Below are positions 23,209 through 31,395 of a stretch of DNA of 48,108 bases, in pieces. Numbering within the stretch: position 1 is the stretch's first letter; each line of letters opens with the position of its first letter. The notes beneath the pieces are model-generated. The model saw only the letters and a list, made by a program, of their open reading frames with translations. It did not search any database and was not told the DNA's origin. This DNA comes from Clostridia bacterium (GTDB lineage Bacteria > Bacillota > Clostridia > Christensenellales > Aristaeellaceae). The position numbers were made by a program, and so were the translations under genes. The stretch is taken from positions 1 through 48,108 of the forward strand of contig JAFYQB010000120.1 of the NCBI GenBank assembly GCA_017547285.1. Reading direction: 5' to 3'.

Positions 23209-23281
23209 ACTTTCCCGCATCAGCGGCGCGTACTTACCGTGCCGCTGATTTTCAAATCTTTGAACAAGAAAGGATCCCTGT

Positions 23282-24640
23282 ATGGATTATATTGTGAACA
23301 CGCCCTGCGGCGCCGTGCGCGGAACAGCAGGCCGGGCAGAAGGCTCCAAAGCGTTCAAAGGCATCCGCTATGCGACTGCCGGGCGCTGGGAATACCCTGT
23401 GCAGGTTACGCACTGGGAAGGAATGTATGACGCCACGGAGTACGGCGCATGTTCCTGGCAGCCCCGGGCATTTTACAACGAAGAGGAAAATCTGAAAAAG
23501 ATCTTCTATTACAACGAATTCCGCAAGGGTGAAACCTACCGTTACAGCGAGGACTGTCTCTTCCTGAACATCTTTGCTCCCGAAACGGCCACAGAAGGCG
23601 ACCGTCTGCCGGTGCTCATTTACATTCACGGCGGCGGCTTCACCGGCGGCTGCGGACACGAGAAGCATTTTGACGGCCCGGTCTGGCCGCAGAAGGGCGT
23701 GATCGGCGTTACGCTGAACTACCGTCTGGGGCCGATGGGTTTTGCGTGCCTGCCCCAGCTCAAGGAGGAAGCTGGCTTTACCGGCAACTACGGCCTGTAC
23801 GATCAGCTGACCGCCATCAAATGGGTGCGCGACAACATTGCTGCCTTCGGCGGCGATCCGAAAAACATGACCATCATGGGTCAGAGCGCCGGCGCCATGA
23901 GCGTTCAGCAGCATTGTCTGAGCCCTATGAGCAAGGGGCTGTTCCAGAGAGCCGTCATGTCCAGCGGCGGCGGCGTGAGCAAAATGCTGGCTGCTGCTCC
24001 CGCTGAAAAGCATTACGAGTTCTGGAAAAAAATGATGCAGAACGCCGGCTGCGAAACGCTGGAACAGTTCCGCGCCATTTCTCCGGAAAAGCTGTTTGAA
24101 GTATGGATGCAGACCAAAAAAGAGCTGCGCAGCCCGGGCAGTTTCCCCTGCATCGACGGCTGTCTGGTCGTTGGGTCCGGCGCACAGCTGCTGGCGGAAG
24201 GCAAACAGCACGATATCAGCTACATGGCCGGTTCTACCAGCGAGGACATGATGCCCCCCATCCTGCAGGGAATGGCCCGCAAGTGGTGCGCCGCCCAGCG
24301 CAAGCCCGGCTATACATGGTACTTCGACCGTCAGCTTCCCGGCGATGAAAACGGCGCATGGCACTCCTCCGATCTGTGGTACTGGTTCGGCACGCTGTCC
24401 AACGGCTGGAGGCCGTGGACAAAGAAGGATGAAGCGCTCAGCGAACAGATGGTTTCTCTCCTGTGTCAGTTCGTACGCACCGGCGATCCCAACGGCGAAA
24501 GCCATGAACCCGCATGGCTGCCGACAGATGGAAAAAACAGCCGCGTAATGATTTTGGGCGAAAACGATACGCACATGGGCAAGCCCAGCCTGCTGCGCAT
24601 GATCAAAACCATGCTCACCAACAAGGCTGTCGGCGAATAA
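23282..24640 (+). CDS. type B carboxylesterase (para-nitrobenzyl-esterase-like)
   Basis: The 452-residue alpha/beta hydrolase has the oxyanion-hole segment LPVLIYIHGGGFTGG. The nucleophile elbow is MGQSAGAMS (Ser near residue 202). A family signature ahead is EDCLFLNIFAP. A histidine in NGAWHSSDLWYWFG (about residue 360) is the likely catalytic base. No signal peptide is present, so the enzyme is cytoplasmic. It lacks part of the C-terminal region of longer bacterial pnb esterases (about 490 residues). The start is ATG 23282 with AAAGGA about 9 bases ahead. In context with the GPH transporter and AraC regulator it may remove acyl or aryl ester groups from an imported glycoside. Confidence 0.9.
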   Translation: MDYIVNTPCGAVRGTAGRAEGSKAFKGIRYATAGRWEYPVQVTHWEGMYDATEYGACSWQPRAFYNEEENLKKIFYYNEFRKGETYRYSEDCLFLNIFAPETATEGDRLPVLIYIHGGGFTGGCGHEKHFDGPVWPQKGVIGVTLNYRLGPMGFACLPQLKEEAGFTGNYGLYDQLTAIKWVRDNIAAFGGDPKNMTIMGQSAGAMSVQQHCLSPMSKGLFQRAVMSSGGGVSKMLAAAPAEKHYEFWKKMMQNAGCETLEQFRAISPEKLFEVWMQTKKELRSPGSFPCIDGCLVVGSGAQLLAEGKQHDISYMAGSTSEDMMPPILQGMARKWCAAQRKPGYTWYFDRQLPGDENGAWHSSDLWYWFGTLSNGWRPWTKKDEALSEQMVSLLCQFVRTGDPNGESHEPAWLPTDGKNSRVMILGENDTHMGKPSLLRMIKTMLTNKAVGE

Positions 24641-24675
24641 AACACGATCAATCCAAAACGTCTCCTGCTGCAGAA

Positions 24676-24817
24676 AACTGCAAGGAAGCCTTGCTGGGCA
24701 AGGCTTCCAAAGCTGACGCGCATGTCGTCAGCTTCGGAACAAGAGGCGGAGGGCTGCGGCCCTCCGACACCTCCCAAAACGTTTTTTGACAAGCTGAGCA
24801 GCAGGTTCACTGCTGCT
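24676..24817 (+). repeat. structured dispersed repeat, copy C (5'-shortened)
   Basis: This copy shares the GGAAGCCTTGC/GCAAGGCTTCC hairpin, the AAGCTGACG/CGTCAGCTT hairpin and the GGAGGGC/GCCCTCC hairpin with copies B and D. It lacks the first two hairpins of the element. It ends in a terminator hairpin AGCAGCA/TGCTGCT with T4 (24797-24820), 157 bases after the esterase stop. That hairpin is the only terminator I see for the transporter-esterase operon. Confidence 0.8.
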
Positions 24818-24846
24818 TTTCTTACTGAAAAAATGCTTCGTCTGCC

Positions 24847-24899
24847 AAAAAAGCGCAAAAGAACGCCTCCGCTTTCGTGAAACAGAAAGCGGAGGCGTT
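24847..24899 (-). terminator. terminator of the aromatic amino acid operon
   Basis: On the minus strand AACGCCTCCGCTTTC pairs with GAAAGCGGAGGCGTT (24862-24899), followed by CTTTTGCGCTTTTTTGG. It lies about 55 bases past the aroA stop. Confidence 0.85.
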
Positions 24900-24953
24900 T
24901 GCCTAAACACCATCATGCGACGGCGCTGTGGTTTTCCTTGTCCGGTTTCGTCA

Positions 24954-26156
24954 TCAGCACAGGGTTACTTCAGCGCCCAGTTTCCGGATCTCCTCAAAGA
25001 AGCCTGGGTAGCTTTTCCGCACTGCCTGCGCACCGTCAATGCTGCCGCCCGTCCGGGACAGGACAACCGACAGCGCCATCACGATGCGGTGGTCGTTATG
25101 ACCGTCGAGCACGATCCCTTTATCTTTCAATTCCTGTTTGGGCACAATGATCGTATTGTCGCCAAAGATCAGCCCTCCGCCGAGTTTTGCCAGTTCCTGA
25201 TGCATGGCCTGTCCGCGGTCGCTTTCCTTGGCTTTCAGGCGGTCTGTACCGGTAAAGGCTGCACCGTTTTTCAGCGCGGCCAGCGCAAAGAGCACAGGCC
25301 CCAGATCCGGGCAGTCGGAAAGATCCAGCACAGGACTTCCCTCCTCCAGCAGGCGGAAATAGTCGGCATAAACGCTGTCGCCCTGCAGGCTTCCCGGCCT
25401 GAGATTGGAAATCTGAATATCAGACCCAATGCGGTTGAACGCATCCAGAAATGCCGCGTTGGAATAATCCCCCTCGATTTTGCCGGTGTACGCATGGCTG
25501 CACGGTTTGCGGATCACAATGGTATTTTCCTGCGCAAACGCCGCCTCTGCGCCAAAGGACCGCAGCGCCTCGAGCGTAAGGTTGACATAGGAACGGCTTT
25601 CAAACGGCGGCAGGATCTGCAAAACCGATGGTTCGTTCAGATACGTCAGGGCAAACATCAAGCCGGTGATAAACTGGCTGCTGATATCCCCCCGCAGCTG
25701 ATAGGTTCCGCTCTGAAGGCGGCCGCAGAGCGTTACGGACGCTTCGTTTCTGCGAAAAAGAAAGTTCCGTTCGCGGCAAAGCGTTTCATACACCTCAAGC
25801 GGTCTTTCAAAAAGACGTCTGCTGCCGCCAAGCACAACTTCCTGACCAAGGCACAAAGCCAGCGGGATCAAAAACCGGAGCGTGCTTCCGCTCTCCCGGC
25901 ACGCCAGCACAGGGGATACATGTTTCATAAATCCTTTCGGATCGACCGTAACAGTATCTCCTGCTGTTTCGATCTTTGCGCCCAGCGCCCGCAGGCAATC
26001 GATGCTGGCAAGGATATCCTCGCTGTAGTCAATGCCGGACAGCCGGCTCACACCCTGCGAAAGCGCTGCTCCGATCAGATACCGGTGCGCCATGCTTTTG
26101 GAGGGCGGCGCGGAAACGCGTCCCCTGAGCGTACATGGTTTGAAAGCTGCAATCAT
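24954..26156 (-). CDS. aroA: 3-phosphoshikimate 1-carboxyvinyltransferase (EPSP synthase)
   Basis: The 400-residue enzyme joins phosphoenolpyruvate to shikimate 3-phosphate in the sixth step of the shikimate pathway. Visible hallmarks are PPSKSMAHRYLIGA (substrate Lys and Ser), ACRESGSTLRFLIPLA (the loop equivalent to GNAGTA), RGDISSQFITGLMF, and the C-terminal RLKAKESDR and DGHNDHRIVMALS motifs. Its length is slightly below the usual 425-430 residues, as in other Clostridia. It is the last gene of the operon and overlaps aroQ by four bases (ATGA). Confidence 0.96.
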   Translation of the reverse strand: MIAAFKPCTLRGRVSAPPSKSMAHRYLIGAALSQGVSRLSGIDYSEDILASIDCLRALGAKIETAGDTVTVDPKGFMKHVSPVLACRESGSTLRFLIPLALCLGQEVVLGGSRRLFERPLEVYETLCRERNFLFRRNEASVTLCGRLQSGTYQLRGDISSQFITGLMFALTYLNEPSVLQILPPFESRSYVNLTLEALRSFGAEAAFAQENTIVIRKPCSHAYTGKIEGDYSNAAFLDAFNRIGSDIQISNLRPGSLQGDSVYADYFRLLEEGSPVLDLSDCPDLGPVLFALAALKNGAAFTGTDRLKAKESDRGQAMHQELAKLGGGLIFGDNTIIVPKQELKDKGIVLDGHNDHRIVMALSVVLSRTGGSIDGAQAVRKSYPGFFEEIRKLGAEVTLC

Positions 26157-26587
26157 GGCTCGTTGCCCTCTGCAAGGTAATCAATGGCTTCCAGATAGCC
26201 CTGGGTGCCGTGACCGGTGATCGTTTTGACGCAGGCCAGGCGGATGTAGCTGATCTGCCGGAACTCCTCCCGCTCCTCCAATTTGGAGATATGAACTTCC
26301 ACCGTGGGAATGCCAACGGCTTTGACGGCGTCCAGAAGGGCAATGCTGGTATGGGTGTATGCGCCGGGGTTGATGACGATGCCGTCCGTATTCCCATAGG
26401 CTTGCTGGATCTTGTCTACCAGATCGCCTTCATGATTGGACTGGTAACATTCCGCTTCGATCCCCCGCTTGCTGCAATGCTGCCGGATCTTCTGCACAAG
26501 ATCTGCATATGTTTCTCTGCCGTAGTGGACGGGCTCCCGAATGCCCAGCATATTCAGATTCGGTCCGTTGATCACAAGGATTTTCAC
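26153..26587 (-). CDS. aroQ: type II 3-dehydroquinate dehydratase
   Basis: The 144-residue protein matches type II dehydroquinases along its length. It has ILVINGPNLNMLGIREPVHYG with the catalytic tyrosine and Arg, CYQSNHEGDLVDKIQ with the His/Glu pair, and GIVINPGAYTHTSIALLDA. VEVHISKLEEREEFR replaces the common VHISNxxxREEFR, with a Lys where Asn is usual. It dehydrates 3-dehydroquinate to 3-dehydroshikimate as a dodecamer. It overlaps both neighbours by four bases, which suggests coupled translation. Confidence 0.96.
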   Translation of the reverse strand: MKILVINGPNLNMLGIREPVHYGRETYADLVQKIRQHCSKRGIEAECYQSNHEGDLVDKIQQAYGNTDGIVINPGAYTHTSIALLDAVKAVGIPTVEVHISKLEEREEFRQISYIRLACVKTITGHGTQGYLEAIDYLAEGNEP

Positions 26588-27831
26588 AGGAGCATCTCCC
26601 TTCTTTTGCGAAGGATATATTCCGCTTCTTCATCGGCGGTTTTCATGTCCGGAACGATCACATCCGCAGCAGCCAGATAGATGCGTTTGCGTTCGGCGTA
26701 CAGTTTTTCTATTTTTTCCTTTGTATCGGCCAGGGGCCTGTGGCTGGACGCCTGCAGACGGCTGATATCTGCATCAAGAAAATACAGCTTTCCGTTTTGC
26801 TGAAGGTTCTTCACATTTTCAGCCCGGAGCACAGCGCCGCCGCCGGTGGCAATAATCCGCCCGCCGACCGAAGAAGCATCCCGGATCACCTCAGACTCCA
26901 AATCGCGGAAACTTTCTTCGCCCTTGGTCTGGATCCATTCTCGGATGGTGCAGCCGCAGCGTTTTTCAATTTCGGCATCGGTATCGATCAAATCAAAGCC
27001 TGTGGTTTGGAGCGCCCTTCCCACCGTGCTTTTGCCGCTGCCGGGCATACCGATGAGCACAATGTTCTCTTTATCAGCATAAAGCTTGGCGAAAACACGG
27101 TCCGCTTCCGTTTTTTCAATACGCCTGTCCAGAAACTTTTCCACCGCGATCACTGCCTGCATGACCAGCATGTACAAACCGCCTTCCGCCTTCAGGCCGC
27201 GTTTGCGCGCTTCCAGAATCAGGTTGGTGTTCAGCGGATTGTAAATGGCGTCCATCACGCCTTCCAGCTTTTCAAAAGCAGCAATGTCAATGGGAACCGA
27301 GCCGCAATCCGGGTACATGCCGCATGGCGTGGTGTTGATAATCACCTGAGCGTCCGCATGCTGTTCCGCAGCTTCCTGATAGGTAATAACATTTTCACCC
27401 CTGCTTCTGCTGACAACCAGCATTTCAGCCGCCCCAAGATCCCTGACAACCACCTGAGCGGTTTTGCTGGTGCCTCCCGTACCAAGAATCAACACTTTTT
27501 TCCCCGCCGCATCGATCCCGGCTTTTTCCAGAAGCGCTTTCATGCCGTAATAGTCCGTGTTGTATCCGAACAGCCTGCCGTTTCTGTTCACAATCGTGTT
27601 CACGGCGCCGATCCGTTGTGCGACGTCGCTGACGGAATCCAGATAGGGAATCACGGTCTGCTTGTAGGGAATGGTTACATTAATAGCGTCAAATTCCTTT
27701 TGGGTCATGAACAGCGGAACCTGTTCTTCCGTAAGTTCGATCAGTTCATAGCTGTAATCGGCCAGCATGGCATGAATCTCTTTGGAGAAGCTGTGCGTCA
27801 GTTTCTTTCCGATACAACCGCATTTCATCAT
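26584..27831 (-). CDS. aroE-aroK: bifunctional shikimate dehydrogenase / shikimate kinase (AroE-AroK fusion)
   Basis: The 415-residue fusion has AroE at residues about 1-250. Its shikimate-binding Ser pair is in KLTHSFSKEIH, the catalytic Lys in INVTIPYKQT, Asp in GYNTDYYG, and the NADP loop is ILGTGGTSKTAQ. AroK follows at about 255-415, with Walker A LIGMPGSGKSTVGRAL, DTDAEIE, FRDLESEVI and TGGGAVLR. It reduces 3-dehydroshikimate and then phosphorylates shikimate. The fusion is uncommon in bacteria outside certain Clostridia. The ribosome site is weak (AGGAATGAAGAG), and a 77-base gap separates it from aroB. Confidence 0.94.
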   Translation of the reverse strand: MMKCGCIGKKLTHSFSKEIHAMLADYSYELIELTEEQVPLFMTQKEFDAINVTIPYKQTVIPYLDSVSDVAQRIGAVNTIVNRNGRLFGYNTDYYGMKALLEKAGIDAAGKKVLILGTGGTSKTAQVVVRDLGAAEMLVVSRSRGENVITYQEAAEQHADAQVIINTTPCGMYPDCGSVPIDIAAFEKLEGVMDAIYNPLNTNLILEARKRGLKAEGGLYMLVMQAVIAVEKFLDRRIEKTEADRVFAKLYADKENIVLIGMPGSGKSTVGRALQTTGFDLIDTDAEIEKRCGCTIREWIQTKGEESFRDLESEVIRDASSVGGRIIATGGGAVLRAENVKNLQQNGKLYFLDADISRLQASSHRPLADTKEKIEKLYAERKRIYLAAADVIVPDMKTADEEAEYILRKRREMLL

Positions 27832-27908
27832 TTGCTCTTCATTCCTGTTCAGCTCTTGATTTCTGTTTTCGATAAACAGGCCCGATGCCGCGTCGGTTTC
27901 AAAGGCCG

Positions 27909-28922
27909 TTACCCGTTCAGGCAGTTTTGAGCCCTTTCGATCAGAGCGGCGCAGGTCATTTTCTGCAGCACAAACTGTCCCGGCTGCTCCACGAGCGTTA
28001 CCTCAACCATATCGCCGTCCGCTTTTTTATCATGAAACATGGCGGCGGCGATCCTGTCCCAATCAAAAGAGGGCAGCTGGTACAGGCCGCATTTTTGGAG
28101 CACATGGATCACACGCGGCCTGATTTGCGCACTGCACATGGGAACCAAACCCAAAGCAACGCATTCGCCGTGATAGAGCTCGGCCATCTTTTCACTGCTT
28201 TCAATACCATGACCGATGGTATGGCCGAAATTCAGGATTTTGCGAAGTCCCGATTCCTTCTCATCCTGTTCAACAACGGCTTTCTTGATCAACAGAGAAC
28301 GAATGATGATCTCATCCAGATTTTGGCCGATTTCCCGATTTTCAAACAGCTCAAACAGTTCAGCGTCGGATGTCAGCGCCATTTTTACCGCCTCGGCCAG
28401 ACCGTTTGCCATTTGCCTGGGAGGCAGCGTTCTGAGCAGTTCCGGGTCGATCAGCACCTTCCTGGGCTGATAAAAAGCGCCGACGATGTTCTTAACGCCG
28501 CCAAAATTGACAGCCGTCTTTCCGCCGATGGACGAATCAATCTGGGAAAGCAGGGTGGTGGGAATGTTATAAAAATCAATACCGCGCATATAAACGGCTG
28601 CCGCAAAACCGGACAGATCGCCCACAACACCGCCGCCGACAGCTACCACGCAATCCTTTCTGGAAAAACCGTTTTCAAGCATGGTCTGCAATAGCAGGCC
28701 GAGCCCCTCCATGCTCTTGGACCCTTCTCCGGATGGCACGGTGCACAGAACAGGCGTTTTGCATTGTTCGGCAACAGTCTGCGCGTACAGCGCGGGAACG
28801 CCTGTATCCGTTACGACCAGCACCCGCCGGTTCAGGTTCATCTGCTCGCCCGCGTGCTGAAGCGCTCCTCTTTCAACAAGGATATCATAGCTGTTTTCAT
28901 TCAGCTCCATGTGAATCATCAT
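27909..28922 (-). CDS. aroB: 3-dehydroquinate synthase
   Basis: The 337-residue enzyme converts DAHP to 3-dehydroquinate using NAD+ and a divalent metal. Family hallmarks are VAVGGGVVGDLSGFAAAVYMRGIDF (dinucleotide loop), IPTTLLSQIDSSIGGKTAVNF, and the metal ligands in GLAEAVKMAL (Glu), LNFGHTIGHGIE and YHGECVALG (His). The ribosome site AGAGG is 7 bases ahead of the first of two adjacent ATGs. It lies 11 bases after pheA. Confidence 0.96.
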   Translation of the reverse strand: MMIHMELNENSYDILVERGALQHAGEQMNLNRRVLVVTDTGVPALYAQTVAEQCKTPVLCTVPSGEGSKSMEGLGLLLQTMLENGFSRKDCVVAVGGGVVGDLSGFAAAVYMRGIDFYNIPTTLLSQIDSSIGGKTAVNFGGVKNIVGAFYQPRKVLIDPELLRTLPPRQMANGLAEAVKMALTSDAELFELFENREIGQNLDEIIIRSLLIKKAVVEQDEKESGLRKILNFGHTIGHGIESSEKMAELYHGECVALGLVPMCSAQIRPRVIHVLQKCGLYQLPSFDWDRIAAAMFHDKKADGDMVEVTLVEQPGQFVLQKMTCAALIERAQNCLNG

Positions 28923-28933
28923 ACGGCAACCTC

Positions 28934-30019
28934 TTAAATTTCACTATAGGGAGCAAACGTACCGGCGATTTTCAGCTGATCGCAGACTTTACTCAGTTCA
29001 TCCATCATCTTCCGTCCGTCTTCGGAATCCGTCGTTCCGTCGATCTCAATATAGAAGTAATACTGCCACGAATGTTTTTTCAACGGTCTGCTGCGCAGAG
29101 ACGTCATATTGTAACCGTACTGACCGATGATGCTGATCGCTTTTGCCAGAGAGCCGGCTTCGTTTTTGACGGTAAACATCAGGACTGAATTGGACAGGGA
29201 AGGCGAGTGGGCTTTGACTCTGGAAAGCACCGCAAAGCGGGTCGTGTTTTCTCCGCTGGTATTGATTCTGGCATCCAGCACTTTCAGTCCGTACAGTTTC
29301 GCCGTTTCCGCGCTGGCAATGGCTCCAAGCGATTGATCGTTTGCTTCCGCAACGGCTTTGGCGGCAACGGCGGTATTGCCGGCTTCTTCGGTATGCCATT
29401 CGCGGCGCACAATATATTCGTGACATTGGCTGAGCGCCTGCGGGTGGCTGATGACCTTGCGGATATCACCGATCACAGCGTTTGGCAGACCCAGCAGATT
29501 CTGCTGAATTTCCAGCTCGTAGATGCCGTTGATGAACAGCTCGCCCGAAAAAATCAGGTCAATGGTCTGGCCCACCTCGCCGGCATAGCTGTTCTCAATC
29601 GGCAGAACAGCCACATCGTTTTCTCCGCACACCACCGAGTCATAGGCAGTTTTGAAATCCCGGCATGCCATCCGTCTGCTTCCGGGAAAAATCCGTCCTG
29701 CCGCAATGTGCGCAAACGCGCCTTCCACGCCGCTGTAGGCCACGCGCAGACCGCTTTGAAGCCGGTACTGGTAGGCGCGGGAAAGGGACATCATATTTTT
29801 GATAAAGTCAATATAGTAGGCTTTGAAGACGTCGTTTTCGATCAGCGCGGCGTTTTTTTCAATTACCGCATTCTCACGCGCCTGATCCAAAATGGGCAGT
29901 CCAAACGCCTTTTTATGCTCAAAAACCATTTCGGCGGCCTGCATGCGTCTGGTAAACAGTTCGGCCATCTGTGCATCCACTTCGTTAATGATTTTTCGCG
30001 CCTCTTCCAGTTTGTTCAC
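28934..30019 (-). CDS. pheA: bifunctional chorismate mutase / prephenate dehydratase (P-protein)
   Basis: The 361-residue protein has three parts. Residues about 1-85 form an AroQ-type chorismate mutase (IINEVDAQMAELFTRRMQ, VFEHKKAFGLPILDQARE). Residues about 90-275 form the prephenate dehydratase (VAYSGVEGAFAHIAA, VLPIENSYAGEVGQTIDL, GENTTRFAVLSR with the catalytic Thr). Residues about 280-361 form an ACT domain (SLAKAISIIGQYGYNMTSLRSRP) that normally binds phenylalanine for feedback control. It makes phenylpyruvate from chorismate. The start is GTG with GGAAGG about 9 bases ahead. It lies 30 bases after the DAHP synthase gene. Confidence 0.95.
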   Translation of the reverse strand: MNKLEEARKIINEVDAQMAELFTRRMQAAEMVFEHKKAFGLPILDQARENAVIEKNAALIENDVFKAYYIDFIKNMMSLSRAYQYRLQSGLRVAYSGVEGAFAHIAAGRIFPGSRRMACRDFKTAYDSVVCGENDVAVLPIENSYAGEVGQTIDLIFSGELFINGIYELEIQQNLLGLPNAVIGDIRKVISHPQALSQCHEYIVRREWHTEEAGNTAVAAKAVAEANDQSLGAIASAETAKLYGLKVLDARINTSGENTTRFAVLSRVKAHSPSLSNSVLMFTVKNEAGSLAKAISIIGQYGYNMTSLRSRPLKKHSWQYYFYIEIDGTTDSEDGRKMMDELSKVCDQLKIAGTFAPYSEI

Positions 30020-30049
30020 AGCCGTTGTCCTTCCTTTCGCATACCGGTC

Positions 30050-31078
30050 TTAAAGCTTTTCGGCAATATCCAGAATCAGCCGTTCCGTCTTTTCCCAGCC
30101 CAGGCAGGGATCCGTGATGGATTTGCCGAAAACGTGCTCGTTCACGCTCTGCGCGCCGTCTTCCAAATAGCTTTCGATCATCAGGCCCTTCACAAGGCGC
30201 CTGATCGTGGCGTTCTGATTGCGGCTGTGAACAATATCCTTGGCAATACGCACTTGCTCCAGATAATGCTTGCCGGAGTTGTTGTGGTTGGTATCCACGA
30301 TCACACAGGGGTTGATCAGACCGGATTTCTCATAAAGCTCTTTCACCCTGAGCAGATCCTCATAGTGGTAGTTGGAAACGCTTCTGCCCGCATAATCAAC
30401 CGCGCCGCGCAGAATGGCGTGCGCAAGCGGATTGCCTTCCGTGGAAACCTCCCATCCGCGGTAAAGGAACATATGTCCCGACTGCGCAGCAACGATGGAG
30501 TTCATCATCACGGTAAAATCGCCGCTGGTGGGGTTTTTCATGCCGACCGGAACGCCGGCGCCGCTGGCCGTAAGCCTGTGCTGCTGGTTTTCCACCGAAC
30601 GCGCGCCTACCGCAATATAGGAAAGCAGATCGGAAAGGTACCGCAGATTTTCCGGATACAGCATTTCGTCAGCGCAGGAAAAATCATAATCCCTCAGCGC
30701 CGCCATGTGAAGTTCGCGAATGGCAATAATGCCTTTGTACATATCAGGCTTGGCGTCAGGATCCGGCTGGTGAAGCATGCCCTTGTATCCCTGACCGGTG
30801 GTACGGGGCTTGTTGGTATATATCCGGGGGATGATGATCATCTTATCGGAAATCTGCTCCGCCAGCCTGCGGAGTCTTGAAATATATTCCAGCACCGGCT
30901 CGCTGTGGTCTGCGGAACAGGGGCCCACAACAAGAAGGAACTTTTCGGACTTGCCTTCAAACACATCCCTGATCTGCTGGTCACGCGCTGCTTTAACTGC
31001 TTCCATGCGTTTGGTCAGGGGAAATTCTTTTTTGACCTCCTGCGGGATGGGAAGTTTGCGGTGAAAAGTCATCTGCAT
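30050..31078 (-). CDS. aroF: class I 3-deoxy-7-phosphoheptulonate (DAHP) synthase
   Basis: The 342-residue enzyme is of the AroF/G/H type, first step of the shikimate pathway (PEP plus erythrose 4-phosphate). It shows LLVVGPCSADHSEPVLEY, IIIPRIYTNKPRTTGQGYKG, AVGARSVENQQHRLTASGAGVPVGMKN (in two parts) and IVDTNHNNSGKHYLEQ, which carry the substrate and metal ligands. The allosteric amino acid cannot be read with certainty. Its transcript starts with a Phe/Tyr leader peptide, which suggests it supplies phenylalanine and tyrosine. The ribosome site AAAGGGG is 8 bases before ATG 31078. The symbol is by family; aroG or aroH would be equally fair. Confidence 0.94.
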   Translation of the reverse strand: MQMTFHRKLPIPQEVKKEFPLTKRMEAVKAARDQQIRDVFEGKSEKFLLVVGPCSADHSEPVLEYISRLRRLAEQISDKMIIIPRIYTNKPRTTGQGYKGMLHQPDPDAKPDMYKGIIAIRELHMAALRDYDFSCADEMLYPENLRYLSDLLSYIAVGARSVENQQHRLTASGAGVPVGMKNPTSGDFTVMMNSIVAAQSGHMFLYRGWEVSTEGNPLAHAILRGAVDYAGRSVSNYHYEDLLRVKELYEKSGLINPCVIVDTNHNNSGKHYLEQVRIAKDIVHSRNQNATIRRLVKGLMIESYLEDGAQSVNEHVFGKSITDPCLGWEKTERLILDIAEKL

Positions 31079-31113
31079 ATCAATAACCCCTTTCTATACC
31101 AGCGTTATCCTGA

Positions 31114-31213
31114 AAATAAAAAATCCGCATTCCATTGCTGCCTGAGAGCATAACGAATGCGGACTGTCCGTGTTCTTCATTCCGGCGTCTTAACGGGCGG
31201 AATATGCGGAATG
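31114..31213 (-). promoter_or_regulatory. transcription attenuator of the aromatic operon
   Basis: Four segments can pair alternately on the minus strand. Segment 1 is CATTCCG (31207-31213, within the leader-peptide codons). Segment 2 is CGGAATG (31178-31184). Segment 3 is TCCGCATTC (31155-31163). Segment 4 is GAATGCGGA (31124-31132), followed by T6-7. Pairing 3:4 is a terminator, 2:3 (GAATG/CATTC) an antiterminator, and 1:2 (7 bp) the anti-antiterminator. This is the layout of ribosome-mediated attenuation: a ribosome stalled at the Phe/Tyr codons would leave 2 free to pair with 3 and let the operon be transcribed. Confidence 0.85.
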
Positions 31214-31267
31214 CGGGCAGCCCCTGGCAAAATAAAAGTAAAAATGGAAGAAAAACTTCTTTGCCAT
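31190..31267 (-). CDS. Phe/Tyr-rich attenuation leader peptide
   Basis: The 25-codon open frame starts at ATG 31267, with a GGAAGG ribosome site about 6 bases ahead, and ends in TAA. Residues 5-13 read FFFHFYFYF: six Phe and two Tyr in nine codons. The rest reads ARGCPHSAYSAR and covers segment 1 of the attenuator. It lies between a consensus promoter and a terminator hairpin upstream of DAHP synthase. The peptide itself need have no function; its translation rate would report charged tRNA-Phe and tRNA-Tyr. It resembles enterobacterial pheL/pheA leaders in logic but not in sequence. Confidence 0.88.
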   Translation of the reverse strand: MAKKFFFHFYFYFARGCPHSAYSAR

Positions 31268-31298
31268 GACTACCCTTCCTTTCCCAAAGTTTGATTGC

Positions 31299-31327
31299 AT
31301 TGTAACGCTTTTCATCTGCTGTGTCAA
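31299..31327 (-). promoter_or_regulatory. sigma-A promoter of the aromatic operon
   Basis: TTGACA (31322-31327), a 17-base spacer and TACAAT (31299-31304) on the minus strand lie 32 bases ahead of the leader-peptide ATG. No terminator is evident between the dsdA stop (31396) and this promoter, so some read-through from dsdA is possible. Confidence 0.9.
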
Positions 31328-31395
31328 CAAGCCGCCAACATGAAAACAAGAAATGTACACTTGGACACAGCAAGCATTTCTGATCAGTCGTGCGA

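Noticed and set aside
21658..23220. 520-codon open frame on the minus strand
   Set aside because: It is fully antisense to the GPH transporter, has a His/Gly/Ala-rich composition typical of the complement of a high-GC membrane protein gene, and has no ribosome site.
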